From: Tistrella mobilis
Lineage (GTDB): Bacteria; Pseudomonadota; Alphaproteobacteria; Tistrellales; Tistrellaceae
DNA: 64,000 nt
Direction of reading: 5' to 3'
Assembly (NCBI RefSeq): GCF_039634785.1
Contig: NZ_JBBIAB010000005.1
Coordinates: 186,001-250,000, forward strand
Shown: piece after piece, positions 9,419-20,416 of the stretch
Position numbering within the stretch: position 1 is the stretch's first letter
Layout: the number at the start of each line of letters is the position of its first letter
Notes under the pieces: generated by a model
Databases searched by the model: none
What the model saw: the letters and a program-made list of their open reading frames with translations, nothing else
What the model was told of the DNA's origin: nothing
Translations under genes and position numbers: made by a program

Positions 9419-10459
9419 TCAGCCCTCCCGGCCGTTGGTGATCGCGATGACCCGGTCCAGAACCGCCTTGGCGCGGCCCTGATCCAGGGCGTCGCGGGCC
9501 ATGGCGATGCCCTGGCCGACATCGCCGGCAACGCCGGCCACCAGCAGGGCGGCACCGGCATTCAGCAGGGCGATGTCGCGGAGCGCGCCGGGCGTGCCGT
9601 CCAGCATCGCCAGGATCGCCGCGGCATTGGTCTGGGCGTCACCGCCCTTCAGCGCCTCTGCCGGATGCCGGGTGAGACCGAACATCTCGGGCGAGACCGT
9701 GAAGCTGGTGACCTTGCCGTCCTTCAGCTCCGACACGGCGGTCTCGTCGGTGACCGTGATCTCGTCGAGCCCGTCGCGACCATGGACCACCCAGGCGCGT
9801 TCCGAGCCCAGATTGCGCAGCACCTGAGCGACCGGCTCCACCCAGCGCTCGGCGAAGACGCCGATCAACTGGCGTGTGGCGCCCGCCGGATTGGCGAGGG
9901 GGCCCAGCAGATTAAAGATGGTGCGCGTGCCCAGCTCCACCCGGGGGCCGGCGACGTTCAGCATGGCGGCGTGGTGGCGCGGCGCCATCAGGAAGCAGAA
10001 ACCGGCATCGCGTCCCGCGCGTTCCACCCGCTCCAGATCGGCTTCGATATTGAGCCCCAGCGCCTTGAGCACGTCGGCCGAGCCGGATTTGGAGGAAAGG
10101 GCACGGTTGCCATGCTTGGCCACCGGCACGCCGCAGGCCGCCACGATCAGCGCGGCGGCGGTCGAGATGTTGTAGGTGCCGCGCGCATCGCCGCCGGTAC
10201 CGCAGGTGTCGATCGCCCCGGCCGGCACCCGGACGGTGGTGGCCTTGGCCCGCATCACCTCGGCGCCTGCGGTGATTTCCTCGACCGTCTCGCCGCGCAC
10301 GCGGAGTGCCATCAGGAAACCGCCGATCTGCGCCGGCGTCGCCTCGCCGCCCATCATCAGCCGGAAAGCCTGGCGGGCTTCCTCGCGGGTCAGGGCATGG
10401 CCGTCGGCGGTGCGGGCGATCAGCGCCCGGAAATCCGGGCTGGTGGTGTCGGAAGTCAT
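9419..10459 (-). CDS. trpD: Anthranilate phosphoribosyltransferase
   Basis: TrpD transfers phosphoribose from PRPP to anthranilate. It has 346 residues, the usual length, starting [17 protein letters not shown]. The PRPP-binding [19 protein letters not shown] and the [21 protein letters not shown] segment define the family. The start ATGA overlaps the trpG stop by four bases, and trpC follows after four bases, so the three genes form a tight operon. Confidence 0.95.
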   Translation of the reverse strand: MTSDTTSPDFRALIARTADGHALTREEARQAFRLMMGGEATPAQIGGFLMALRVRGETVEEITAGAEVMRAKATTVRVPAGAIDTCGTGGDARGTYNISTAAALIVAACGVPVAKHGNRALSSKSGSADVLKALGLNIEADLERVERAGRDAGFCFLMAPRHHAAMLNVAGPRVELGTRTIFNLLGPLANPAGATRQLIGVFAERWVEPVAQVLRNLGSERAWVVHGRDGLDEITVTDETAVSELKDGKVTSFTVSPEMFGLTRHPAEALKGGDAQTNAAAILAMLDGTPGALRDIALLNAGAALLVAGVAGDVGQGIAMARDALDQGRAKAVLDRVIAITNGREG

Positions 10460-11061
10460 GCGGTCTCCGTCGCGCGTGCGGTCCCGGAGGTGCGGACCGT
10501 CTTCAGGAAATTGCCGATCAGCTCGTGACCGTGGGCGGATGCGATGCTTTCGGGATGGAACTGCACGCCGTGGATCGGCAGTTCACGATGCGACAGCCCC
10601 ATGATGATGCCGTCGTCATCCTCGGCGGTCACCACCAGCGCGGCCGGCAGGCTTGCGCGCTCTACGACCAGCGAGTGGTAACGGGTCACGGGGAAGGTCT
10701 CGGGCAGGCCGTCGAACAGCGGACCGCCATGATGGTGGATGGCGGTCACCTTGCCATGCATCGGCTTCGGCCCGCGCACCACATGGCCGCCGAAGGCCTG
10801 GCCGATGGTCTGGTGACCCAGGCAGACGCCGAGCAGCGGCGTGCCGGTCCGGGCGGCTGCCGCGACCATGTCGAGACAGATACCGGCGCGATCGGGATCG
10901 CAGGGGCCGGGCGAGAGCAGAATGCCGTCGGGCCGGCGCGCCATGGCCTCGTCTGCGGTCATCTGGTCGTTGCGCACCACCTCGACCTCCGCCCCCGCCT
11001 CGCCCAGATAATGGACCAGGTTCCAGGTGAAGCTGTCGTAATTGTCCACCATCAGAATCAT
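10456..11061 (-). CDS. trpG: Anthranilate synthase component II (glutamine amidotransferase)
   Basis: TrpG supplies ammonia to TrpE for anthranilate synthesis. I chose the ATG at 11061, where the family start MILMVDNYDSFTWNL lies, rather than the frame opening 25 codons upstream; this gives 201 residues. The class I amidotransferase triad is visible as C80 (GVCLGHQ), H169 and E171 (VQFHPES). Unusually, its partner trpE is not adjacent but 5.5 kb away across the copper genes, on the same strand. Confidence 0.95.
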   Translation of the reverse strand: MILMVDNYDSFTWNLVHYLGEAGAEVEVVRNDQMTADEAMARRPDGILLSPGPCDPDRAGICLDMVAAAARTGTPLLGVCLGHQTIGQAFGGHVVRGPKPMHGKVTAIHHHGGPLFDGLPETFPVTRYHSLVVERASLPAALVVTAEDDDGIIMGLSHRELPIHGVQFHPESIASAHGHELIGNFLKTVRTSGTARATETA

Positions 11062-11224
11062 CGGGGTCGGGGTCCTCGCGCACGGAAGAATACCGGCCCA
11101 TACAGGGCCGCCGGAGGCACAGGAAACCCCCTGCATCCGCTGTCGTCAAGCCGCGGGATGCGGCCGTAGCACCGGCCGGTTGCCGGAACGCCGCGACAGG
11201 CGGTCGCAATCGGTGAGGGGGTGC

Positions 11225-11255
11225 TTGACCTTCCAGCGACTGGAAGGTGCAGACT
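11225..11255 (+). promoter_or_regulatory. CueR-type promoter/operator of copA-cueR
   Basis: A -35 element TTGACC (11225-11230) and a -10-like CAGACT (11250-11255) are separated by 19 bp, the over-long spacing typical of MerR-family promoters. A perfect 9-bp-arm dyad (ACCTTCCAG at 11228-11236, CTGGAAGGT at 11240-11248, 3-nt centre) sits between them. The ACCTTCC...GGAAGGT arms match the known CueR operator of E. coli copA. Copper(I)-bound CueR would be expected to activate here. The copA start is 77 bases downstream. Confidence 0.88.
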
Positions 11256-11331
11256 AGGCCGTGAAGGGATGCTCCATCCGATGCCGCCCGTCGGCGTCAC
11301 CCCCGCGGCGCATCCGAGAGAGGGTTGCGAA

Positions 11332-13592
<2,261 letters not shown>

Positions 13593-13596
<4 letters not shown>

Positions 13597-14057
13597 CCGG
13601 CCTGACCATCGGTGCGCTTGCCGAGGCTGCGGGAACCAATCCCAAGACGGTGCGCTATTACGAGGAGATCGGGCTGCTGCCGAAGCCGGCGCGCGCCGCC
13701 AACGGCTATCGCGACTATCCGGCGACGACACTCGATCGGCTGCGGTTCATATTGCGCGCCAGGCATCTTGGCTTCCCGGTGGATGACGTCCGCGACCTGC
13801 TGGCACTCTGGGATGATCGCGGACGGGCCAGCCGCGACGTCCGCCAGCTGGCCGAGGCCCGGATCACCGAGATCGATCGCCGGATGGCCGAACTCCGGAG
13901 CATGCGGCGCACCCTTGCCCATCTGGTCGCAAACTGCCATGGCGACGGTCGCCCGGACTGCCCGATCCTGGACGATCTGGCCGAGCACGACGGGCAGGAT
14001 CTGGCGGCCGGTCATGACGTGCAGGCCCATCGGCAGCGGCCGGACGATGGGCTATAG
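13593..14057 (+). CDS. cueR: CueR-like copper-responsive MerR-family regulator
   Basis: A 154-residue MerR-type activator: helix-turn-helix at the N terminus (IGALAEAAGTNPKTVRYYEEIGLL), a dimerisation helix, and the metal loop. C115 and C123 in CHGDGRPDC have the same eight-residue offset as the two Cu(I) ligands of CueR, and S80 occupies the position marking monovalent-metal sensors. About 25 extra residues trail after the metal loop. The start overlaps the copA stop (ATGA), so sensor and pump are co-transcribed and probably autoregulated. Confidence 0.92.
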
Positions 14058-14111
14058 TGCGCCCGCCGGCCGCGGGTCGGCCCAGGACCAGAGTGATTAC
14101 GGACCAGACGC

Positions 14112-15755
14112 ATGAGCAAGGGCGAGGACGGACGCCGCGACGGCGGCGCCGGCCGAAAGGGTGGCGGCACCCGCAAGGGCAGCGACGAGACCGGCACGGG
14201 CGGCCGCAAGGCGGCTGGCGGAAGCAGGCCGCGCAGTGGCGCCACTGGCGCGTCAAAGGCGTCGGTGTCGAAGGCGTCGGTGTCGAAGGCGGCTGGGGCG
14301 AAGGCAGGCGCGGCCAAGGGCGCCACCTCCAGGGCAGCGGCTGCAAAATCGGGGGCAGCTGCCGGCAAGACGGCATCCCGCAAGCCCGCATCTGGCGGCA
14401 CGGCGCGCAGCCTGCGTGGGCCGGTCCGGGCTTCCGGGGCTGACGGTCCCGGGTTTCTCGCTCGTTTCGGTTCAGCTCTGCTCGCCCGGCGGCGTTTTCT
14501 GGGCTATGGCCTGGTCGGCATCGCCCTGTTGGTGGTCGCAGGCGCCGTGATCGGGTCGCTGATCAAACCTGCGCGCTATGAACAGGTCGCCCGGCCGACC
14601 CTGCCTGCCGGTGCAGCCGTGACCGAGCCTGCCCGGCCCCAGGCCCCGGAGGCCCCGGCCGCAGCGCCCGACGCACCACGGAAGGAATGGACGCCGGATC
14701 TGGCCGGCAGCGGCGATACGATCACAGGCGCGGATGCGAGCCGTGAGTCGCAGCCCCAGGCCGCCGCGGCCAAGCCGCCCGCGCCGGCAGCAAAGCCTGA
14801 CCCGCAGCCGACAGTACCGAAAGCCGCGCCTGCGAAGCCGGCCGAGGCGCCGGCTGCCGCCGCCAAAGCTGAACCGGCGCCGCAGCAACTGGCGGCGATT
14901 CAACCGCCGGCGCCGGATGCCATCCGGCCGCCGGCCGACGGCAAGCCCGCCTGGCAGCGTTATGCGATGCCGGCACCGGTGGCACCCAAGGGGCCGCGGA
15001 TCGCCATCGTCATCGACGATATGGGGGTCAACAAGCCGCAGACCGCAGCCGCCATCGGCCTGCCGTCGCCGATCACATTCGCCTTCCTGCCCTATGCCCA
15101 GGACGTCGCCGGGCAGGCGGCCAAGGCGCGGGCAGCAGGGCATGAGTTGATCGTGCACATGCCGATGCAGCCGCAGGGCCCGGCCGATCCGGGGCCGGGC
15201 GCCCTGAATCCGGCGCTGCCGGTGGCCGAAAACGTCAAGCGGCTGAAGCACAATCTGGAGGCCTTCGGCGCCTATGTCGGGATCAACAACCACATGGGCA
15301 GCCGGGCGACCGAAGACACCCCGCTGATGGCGGCGGTGATGGCCGAGTTGAAGGCGCGGGGGCTGATGTTCCTGGACAGCCGGACGACCGCGAAGTCCGT
15401 GGGGTCGAAGGCGGCCATTTCGGCCGGCATCCCGAATGTTCAGCGCGACGTGTTTCTGGACCACGAGATCGACGAGCGCAAGATCGCGGCGCAGCTCGAC
15501 CGGCTGGAGGCGATCGCCCGGCGCCACGGGGCTGCGATCGCCATCGGCCACCCGCATCCCGAGACCCTGAAGGTTCTGAACCGCTGGCTGCCGGCGGCCC
15601 AGGCGCGGGGCATCGTTTTCGTGCCGCTGACTGCGCTGGTCGCGGTCCCCGGCGCCAGTGAACCGGCCGGTCCCCGCACCGCGTCGGACGAGGCGGCCCC
15701 CGCACGGGCCGAGGAGGGCCCGGTCTTTGCCGACGGGCCGGCAGTGAAGGAGTGA
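14112..15755 (+). CDS. Divergent polysaccharide deacetylase family protein with Lys/Ala-rich N-terminal tail
   Basis: The protein has 547 residues. Residues 1-120 form a Lys/Ala/Ser/Gly tail with SKASV repeats, resembling histone-H1-like tails. A membrane helix follows at about 129-151. Residues 160-290 are a Pro/Ala linker, and residues 295-520 match the divergent polysaccharide deacetylase (YibQ-like) family: IAIVIDDMG (D302, D303), HELIVHMPMQP (H349) and INNHMGSRATED. The predicted layout is tail in the cytoplasm and catalytic domain in the periplasm. The substrate is unknown; the family relates to carbohydrate esterase fold enzymes. It lies 54 bases after cueR and its end overlaps the region before the CopZ-like gene, so it may be co-transcribed with copper genes although a copper role is not evident. 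Confidence 0.82.
   Translation: MSKGEDGRRDGGAGRKGGGTRKGSDETGTGGRKAAGGSRPRSGATGASKASVSKASVSKAAGAKAGAAKGATSRAAAAKSGAAAGKTASRKPASGGTARSLRGPVRASGADGPGFLARFGSALLARRRFLGYGLVGIALLVVAGAVIGSLIKPARYEQVARPTLPAGAAVTEPARPQAPEAPAAAPDAPRKEWTPDLAGSGDTITGADASRESQPQAAAAKPPAPAAKPDPQPTVPKAAPAKPAEAPAAAAKAEPAPQQLAAIQPPAPDAIRPPADGKPAWQRYAMPAPVAPKGPRIAIVIDDMGVNKPQTAAAIGLPSPITFAFLPYAQDVAGQAAKARAAGHELIVHMPMQPQGPADPGPGALNPALPVAENVKRLKHNLEAFGAYVGINNHMGSRATEDTPLMAAVMAELKARGLMFLDSRTTAKSVGSKAAISAGIPNVQRDVFLDHEIDERKIAAQLDRLEAIARRHGAAIAIGHPHPETLKVLNRWLPAAQARGIVFVPLTALVAVPGASEPAGPRTASDEAAPARAEEGPVFADGPAVKE
14256..14291 (+). repeat. 15-bp tandem repeat inside the deacetylase tail
   Basis: Two perfect tandem copies of AAGGCGTCGGTGTCG (14256-14270 and 14271-14285) plus six bases of a third encode the KASVS repeats of the protein's N-terminal tail. 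As the unit is a multiple of three, copy-number change would keep the frame. Confidence 0.85.
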
Positions 15756-15760
15756 CGGAC

Positions 15761-15970
15761 ATGACCACCCAGACCTATCGTGTCGAGGGCATGACCTGCG
15801 ACGGCTGCGCAAAGGCGGTCCGCCGCGCCCTGGGCGCCCGCCTGCCCGAGGCCGGGATCGAGATCGACCGGCCGGCCGGCCTGGTCACGATCGCCGGCGC
15901 CCATGACGAGGCCGTGGTGCGCGAGGCGATCGACGATGCCGGCTATGACTTCGGTGGCAAGGCGGCCTGA
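15761..15970 (+). CDS. copZ: CopZ-like copper chaperone (single HMA domain)
   Basis: This small heavy-metal-associated protein has 69 residues from the ATG at 15761, which has AAGGAG eight bases upstream. A GTG at 15752 is in frame and overlaps the previous stop, but would lie too close to that site. The metal motif is GMTCDGC (C13, C16) in a ferredoxin-like fold. CopZ proteins carry Cu(I) to CopA, matching the pump encoded 2.2 kb upstream. The deacetylase gene separates it from copA-cueR. Confidence 0.85.
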   Translation: MTTQTYRVEGMTCDGCAKAVRRALGARLPEAGIEIDRPAGLVTIAGAHDEAVVREAIDDAGYDFGGKAA

Positions 15971-15977
15971 CGGCGCT

Positions 15978-16559
15978 CTACGGTCGCCGCAGGCGGTAGA
16001 ACACATGGCGGGCGAGGGGATGGTCCGGAGCAAGGCGCGGGTGATCGAAATCCAGCGCCGGATCCGGAACCATGCCCAGTCGCCGCATCACCGCCTGCGA
16101 GCGCCGGTTGGACGCGGCCGTGTAGGCCACGACCTCGTCAAGGCCCAGGGTTTCGAAGGCAAAGCTGCTTGCCGCCCGTGCGGCCTCGGTCGCAAGCCCC
16201 TGTCCCCACAGGGCCGGCGAGAGGGTCCAGCCCAGCTCGATGGCCGGCGTGAAGGCCGTCTCGAAGGGGATCGGCCGCAGGCCGCCAAAACCCGCGAAAT
16301 GCCCTGAGCGCCGGTCTTCCATCGCGAAGAAGCCCCAGCTGCGCCCGGCGATCTCCGTCGCCATCTGCTGCGCGAAGGCATGGGCCTGGTCTTCGGTGAG
16401 CGTGCCGCCGAGCGTCTCGCCCACCCGCACATCCCCGCGAAGAGCGGCAACGGGGCCCAGATCGCCATGCTGCCACTGGCGCAGGATCAGACGGTCGGTC
16501 TCGAGCCGGACCGTGGGCACCTCTGGCGGAGCCAGCGGATCGGTCGCGGATACCGTCAT
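15978..16559 (-). CDS. GNAT-family N-acetyltransferase, RimJ/RimL type
   Basis: The 193-residue product has the RimJ/RimL (acetyltransf_3) pattern: TVRLETDRLILRQWQHGDL near the N terminus, ELGWTLSPALWGQGLATEAARA (acetyl-CoA loop) in the middle, and AYTAASNRRSQAVMRRLGMVPD near the end. It would transfer an acetyl group from acetyl-CoA to an unknown amine, either a protein N terminus or a small molecule. Its ATG overlaps the trpE stop by four bases, so it is translated downstream of trpE, but no tryptophan role is implied by the sequence. Confidence 0.85.
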   Translation of the reverse strand: MTVSATDPLAPPEVPTVRLETDRLILRQWQHGDLGPVAALRGDVRVGETLGGTLTEDQAHAFAQQMATEIAGRSWGFFAMEDRRSGHFAGFGGLRPIPFETAFTPAIELGWTLSPALWGQGLATEAARAASSFAFETLGLDEVVAYTAASNRRSQAVMRRLGMVPDPALDFDHPRLAPDHPLARHVFYRLRRP

Positions 16560-18073
16560 CGGGCGAGGCCACCCGCATAGCGCCAGGCTTCGCCGGCAGC
16601 ACGGATCAGGGCCCGGGCCTTGGCGCGGGTTTCCTCGTATTCAGAGGTCGGGTCACTGTCGGCGACCACGCCGGCGCCGGCCTGGACGTGCAGTTCGCCA
16701 TCCTTGATCACCGCGGTGCGCAGCACGATGCAACTGTCCATGGCACCGCCGGCCGAGAAATAGCCGACACCACCGCCATAGACGCCGCGGCGGTCGGGCT
16801 CCAGCTCGTTGATGATCTCCATCGCCCGCACTTTGGGGGCCCCGGAAACCGTGCCGGCCGGGAAGCCGCCGATCAGGGCATCCAGTGCATCATGACGATC
16901 GGACAGCCGGCCCTCGACGTTGGAGACCAGATGCATCACCGCGCTGTAGCGCTCGATGATCATGTTCTCGGTGACCTTGACCGTGCCGATTTCGGCGAAG
17001 CGGCCGACATCGTTGCGGGCCAGATCGAGCAGCATCAGATGCTCGGCCACCTCTTTCGGGTCGGCCGCCAGCTCTTCGGCCAGCGCCTGATCTTCCGCGG
17101 CATCCTTGCCGCGCCGACGGGTGCCGGCGATCGGGCGCACGGTGATCACGTCATCGCGCACCCGGACCAGGATTTCAGGGCTGGAACCCGCCACCTGAAA
17201 GCTGCCGAAATCCAGATAGAACAGGAAGGGCGAGGGGTTCTGGCGGCGCAGCGACCGGTAGAAGGCGAAGGGCGGCAACCGGAAGGGCAGGGTGAAGCGC
17301 TGCGAGGGCACGATCTGGAAGGCGTCGCCGGCCAGGATGTAGTCCTTGGCGGTGCGGACCATCTCTTCGAAGCGCGCCTGACCGACATTGGAGCGCGGCT
17401 CTCCGGTCTGGCCAAGATCGGCCGCCGAGGGCGCAAGACCGACCGGCAGGCCGCGGCCCAGATCCGCCACCACATCCATCAGCCGTTCCCGCGCCAGCCG
17501 CCAGGCCATGGCGGCATCGCATCCTGCAGCCGGGCGGACGGGCGTCACCAGGGTGACGGTGCTGTCGACCGCATCGAAGATCGCCATCACGGTGGGACGT
17601 GTGAACACCCCGTCGGGTATGCCCAGCGCATCGTTCTTCGGGGCGGGCATGCGCTCCATGAAGCGCACCATGTCGTAGCCCAGATAGCCGACCAGGCCGG
17701 CCGCCATCGGCGGCAGGCCGTCCGGCAGGTCGATGCGGCTCTCAGCGATCAGCGCCCGCAGAGAGGCGATGGGGTCGGCGCCCTCTTCCGGCACGAAGGC
17801 ATCCAGATCCGCCCGGGCGTCGCGATTGACCTCGACCCGGCCGTCGACCACCCGCCAGATCAGATCGGGCTTGAGACCGATCAGCGAATAGCGGCCGCGG
17901 ACGGCACCGCCCTCGACCGATTCGAGCAGGAAGGAATAGGGCCGCCGGTCCGCGAGCTTGAGCATGGCCGAGACCGGCGTTTCCAGATCCGCGGCCAGGG
18001 TGGTGGAGACCACCTGTGCCCGGCCCTCGCCGTAGAGCGTCGCGAAGCGGTCGAAATCGGGCGCGATGTCCAT
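16556..18073 (-). CDS. trpE: Anthranilate synthase component I
   Basis: TrpE makes anthranilate from chorismate using ammonia delivered by TrpG. The product is 505 residues, normal for the family. The chorismate-binding C-terminal half shows RPIAGTRRRGKD, HLMLLDLARNDVGR, FPAGTVSGAPKVRAMEIINELE and YGGGVGYFSAGGAMD; the N-terminal part carries LLESVEGGAVRGRYSLIG, the region of the Trp feedback site. It starts 72 bases after ppiD. I see no leader-peptide attenuator in this short gap. The GNAT gene follows with an overlap. Confidence 0.95.
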   Translation of the reverse strand: MDIAPDFDRFATLYGEGRAQVVSTTLAADLETPVSAMLKLADRRPYSFLLESVEGGAVRGRYSLIGLKPDLIWRVVDGRVEVNRDARADLDAFVPEEGADPIASLRALIAESRIDLPDGLPPMAAGLVGYLGYDMVRFMERMPAPKNDALGIPDGVFTRPTVMAIFDAVDSTVTLVTPVRPAAGCDAAMAWRLARERLMDVVADLGRGLPVGLAPSAADLGQTGEPRSNVGQARFEEMVRTAKDYILAGDAFQIVPSQRFTLPFRLPPFAFYRSLRRQNPSPFLFYLDFGSFQVAGSSPEILVRVRDDVITVRPIAGTRRRGKDAAEDQALAEELAADPKEVAEHLMLLDLARNDVGRFAEIGTVKVTENMIIERYSAVMHLVSNVEGRLSDRHDALDALIGGFPAGTVSGAPKVRAMEIINELEPDRRGVYGGGVGYFSAGGAMDSCIVLRTAVIKDGELHVQAGAGVVADSDPTSEYEETRAKARALIRAAGEAWRYAGGLAR

Positions 18074-18145
18074 GGACGGCCATGTGCTTTCAAAGAGGGG
18101 GGCGGGCCGAGGCGGGGTCTGGTACCGATGCGGATGGCAGCCGGT

Positions 18146-20059
18146 TCAGGAGCCGGCAGCCGGATACATCTGGTTGATCAGGCCCTGATTGATCGAAGCC
18201 GGATGGCGGGCGCGCAGCACCTTCTCGTACTGGGTGAGGATGCTCTGGGACTGCGCCTGTTCCAGCCGCGCACCAAGAGCGGCTGCTTCCGCTCCTTCGG
18301 GCGCCTTGGGCACGATCACATCCGCCACGACCGCAACGATACGGCTGCCATCGCCGGTATCGGCGGCGACGGCATCGCCGGTCTTTGCAGCGAAGGCATC
18401 ACGGACCAGGGGCGCCGGCAGATTGGCGCGCTGCGGCTGCGCACCGGCGGCACCGGCGATCTGGCCGCGGCGATCGATCGCCGGCGGGGTTTCGACATCC
18501 AGGCCGAACCCGGCCGCCGCCGCGGCGAGTGCCGTACCGCCCTTCACCGCCTCGACCAGCTTCGCCGCACGCTCGGAGGCCTGCTTGCGGGCTTCTTCGG
18601 CCCGCCAGTCGGCGACGACGCGCTCGCGCACCTCGTCGAGCGGCCGGTCCTCGGGCTGGGTGATGCCGTCGACACGCAGGATGAAGTAGCGGCCGTTCTC
18701 CCATTCGGTCAGCGGCGTGGTAGCCCCTTGATCGGTGGAAAAGGCGAGGGCCGGAAAGCGGTCGGTCTCGGGCGCGCGGGCGACCGGATGACCCAGACCA
18801 TCGGTGCCGTCGGCTGCGATCGCGTCGATCTTCACCAGGTCCAGGCCGAACTGCTGCGCGACCTGCTCGATGGTCGCACCGCCGGCGATGCTGTCCTCGA
18901 TCCGGGTCGCTTCCTCATAGACCTTGTCGACCGCACGCTCCAGCTTCAGCTCTTCTTCAAGGCCTCGCCGGACCTCGTCGAAGCTCTGGGTCTTGCCTTC
19001 GACGACATTGCGCGCGGTCAGCACATGCCAGCCGAGGGGGCTCTGCACCGGTGCCGACACCTCGCCTTCGCCAAGTGCGAACGCTGCATCGGCAAGCTCG
19101 GGCAGCATCTGCTCGCGGGTGACGTCGCCCAGATCGATGGTCGAGGCGTCGAAGCCCAGCGCGCCGGCGACCTGGTCGAACGACTCACCGGCCGCAATCC
19201 GGTCGCGGGCGGCCTTGGCCGCGGCCTCGTCCGGGAAGGTCATCTGCAGCACCTGGCGGGTGGCCGGGGTGGTGTAGCGGTCGAGATGGGCCTCATAGGC
19301 CTCGCGCAGCGCCGCCTCGTCGACGGTGATCTCGGATGCCAGCGCCTCGGGGGTCAGCGTCGCGAAGCTGACGGCCCGCCGCTCGGGGATCGCATAGGCC
19401 GATTTGTTGGCATCGTAATAGGTGGCCAGCACCTCGTCGGACGGCGCCTCGATCGCGGCCGGATCGGCGGGGACACGCACCGTGATCAGCCGGCGCTGCT
19501 CGCCCTGGAACATGTGCTCCAGCGTCACCAGCGGCTCCGGGGCCGGAACGGGCGCCGCCAGGGCCGAGATCAGCTGCTGACGGCGCAGATCATCGGCGAG
19601 CGACGCCTCGTAGGTTGCCGGCGTATAGCCGTTGCGTGCCAGGACCTGCTCGTAGACCATCCGGTCGAACCGGCCGCCCATGCCACGGAAGGCCGGCGCC
19701 TCGGTGATCGAACGGGCGATCATGTCGTCGGTGACGCCGAGCCCGAGCCGCGCGGTCTCGGCGCGGATCATGGCATCGCCCACAGCCATGCCGACCGAGC
19801 GCTCCAGCAGGCCCATGCTGCGGGCCATGTTCTGGTCGAAGGTCGGGCCGAAGATCTGGCGGGCGCGCTGGATCTCACCCTGATAGATCCGGTCCAGCTC
19901 CTGCGGTGTCACCTCCACGCCGCCAACCTCGGCCACGACGGTGGAATTGCGGCCGCGGAAGATGTCGCCGATTCCCCAGACCGCGAAGCTGGCTGCCAGC
20001 GCGATGAGGAACACGCGGAACAGCCAGTGGCGGGACGCGGTACGAAACTGGTTGAGCAT
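18146..20059 (-). CDS. ppiD: PpiD-type membrane-anchored peptidyl-prolyl isomerase/chaperone
   Basis: A 637-residue periplasmic folding factor held by one N-terminal membrane helix (about residues 13-33, LFRVFLIALAASFAVWGIGD). A SurA-N-like chaperone segment follows. A parvulin (PPIC) domain occupies about 260-355, with the family segment PLGWHVLTARNV at its end. A long C-terminal region with a second, weaker parvulin-like section completes it. PpiD acts near the Sec exit on newly exported proteins. It is divergent from tpiA and may be co-transcribed with trpE, as ppiD-trpE is a common alphaproteobacterial order. Confidence 0.9.
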   Translation of the reverse strand: MLNQFRTASRHWLFRVFLIALAASFAVWGIGDIFRGRNSTVVAEVGGVEVTPQELDRIYQGEIQRARQIFGPTFDQNMARSMGLLERSVGMAVGDAMIRAETARLGLGVTDDMIARSITEAPAFRGMGGRFDRMVYEQVLARNGYTPATYEASLADDLRRQQLISALAAPVPAPEPLVTLEHMFQGEQRRLITVRVPADPAAIEAPSDEVLATYYDANKSAYAIPERRAVSFATLTPEALASEITVDEAALREAYEAHLDRYTTPATRQVLQMTFPDEAAAKAARDRIAAGESFDQVAGALGFDASTIDLGDVTREQMLPELADAAFALGEGEVSAPVQSPLGWHVLTARNVVEGKTQSFDEVRRGLEEELKLERAVDKVYEEATRIEDSIAGGATIEQVAQQFGLDLVKIDAIAADGTDGLGHPVARAPETDRFPALAFSTDQGATTPLTEWENGRYFILRVDGITQPEDRPLDEVRERVVADWRAEEARKQASERAAKLVEAVKGGTALAAAAAGFGLDVETPPAIDRRGQIAGAAGAQPQRANLPAPLVRDAFAAKTGDAVAADTGDGSRIVAVVADVIVPKAPEGAEAAALGARLEQAQSQSILTQYEKVLRARHPASINQGLINQMYPAAGS

Positions 20060-20133
20060 GCGGGACGGATCCTGATCTCTGTTCGGCCCGGCGGCACGGT
20101 CAGGCGGGCACGGCCGGGGTCACGGTCGCGCGC

Positions 20134-20163
20134 ATAATAGAAGGCGCGGCCTCTGCGTCGCAA
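20134..20163 (-). promoter_or_regulatory. Candidate promoter for ppiD
   Basis: On the minus strand, TTGCGA (20163-20158) and TATTAT (20139-20134) are 18 bp apart, 75 bases before the ppiD start. The match is 4/6 and 5/6 to sigma-70 consensus. Sequence match only. It lies in the 357-base ppiD-tpiA gap, which otherwise shows only the tpiA promoter candidate. Confidence 0.35.
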
Positions 20164-20217
20164 TCTTGAAACCCGCCCGCTGCATGTCGGGCCTGCGTTA
20201 TGTGCTGTCGCACCGAC

Positions 20218-20246
20218 TGGAAATGCCCCGCGAGGCGTGTTATAGC
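20218..20246 (+). promoter_or_regulatory. Candidate promoter for tpiA
   Basis: TGGAAA (20218-20223) and TATAGC (20241-20246) are 17 bp apart, which would give a leader of about 165 bases before tpiA. Each box matches consensus at four of six positions, so it is a plausible but unproven sigma-70 promoter. Confidence 0.35.
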
Positions 20247-20416
20247 AGCCCCGACCGGACGCGGAGGGCGCGTTTGCCGGGCGTGAATGCGTGCGTGGAC
20301 CTGATTGCCGCCGGCGATCATCCCGCGAATCCGCCGGCGAACCGGGCTTTCCTGCCGGAGAAGAGACCGACTCGTTTCTGCAGCCGCCTCTTATAAGATT
20401 ACGGGAGCTACCGGGT

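Noticed and set aside
10965-11224. Trp attenuator or leader peptide before trpG
   Set aside because: A short inverted repeat GGCCC-tgtat-GGGCC is present, but there is no leader frame with clustered Trp codons and no alternative pairing I could support.
16688-20137. 1149-codon open frame on the plus strand across trpE and ppiD
   Set aside because: It is antisense to two well-recognised genes. Its composition (Arg, Gly, His, Asp repeats) is that of a high-GC shadow frame, and it shows no domain.
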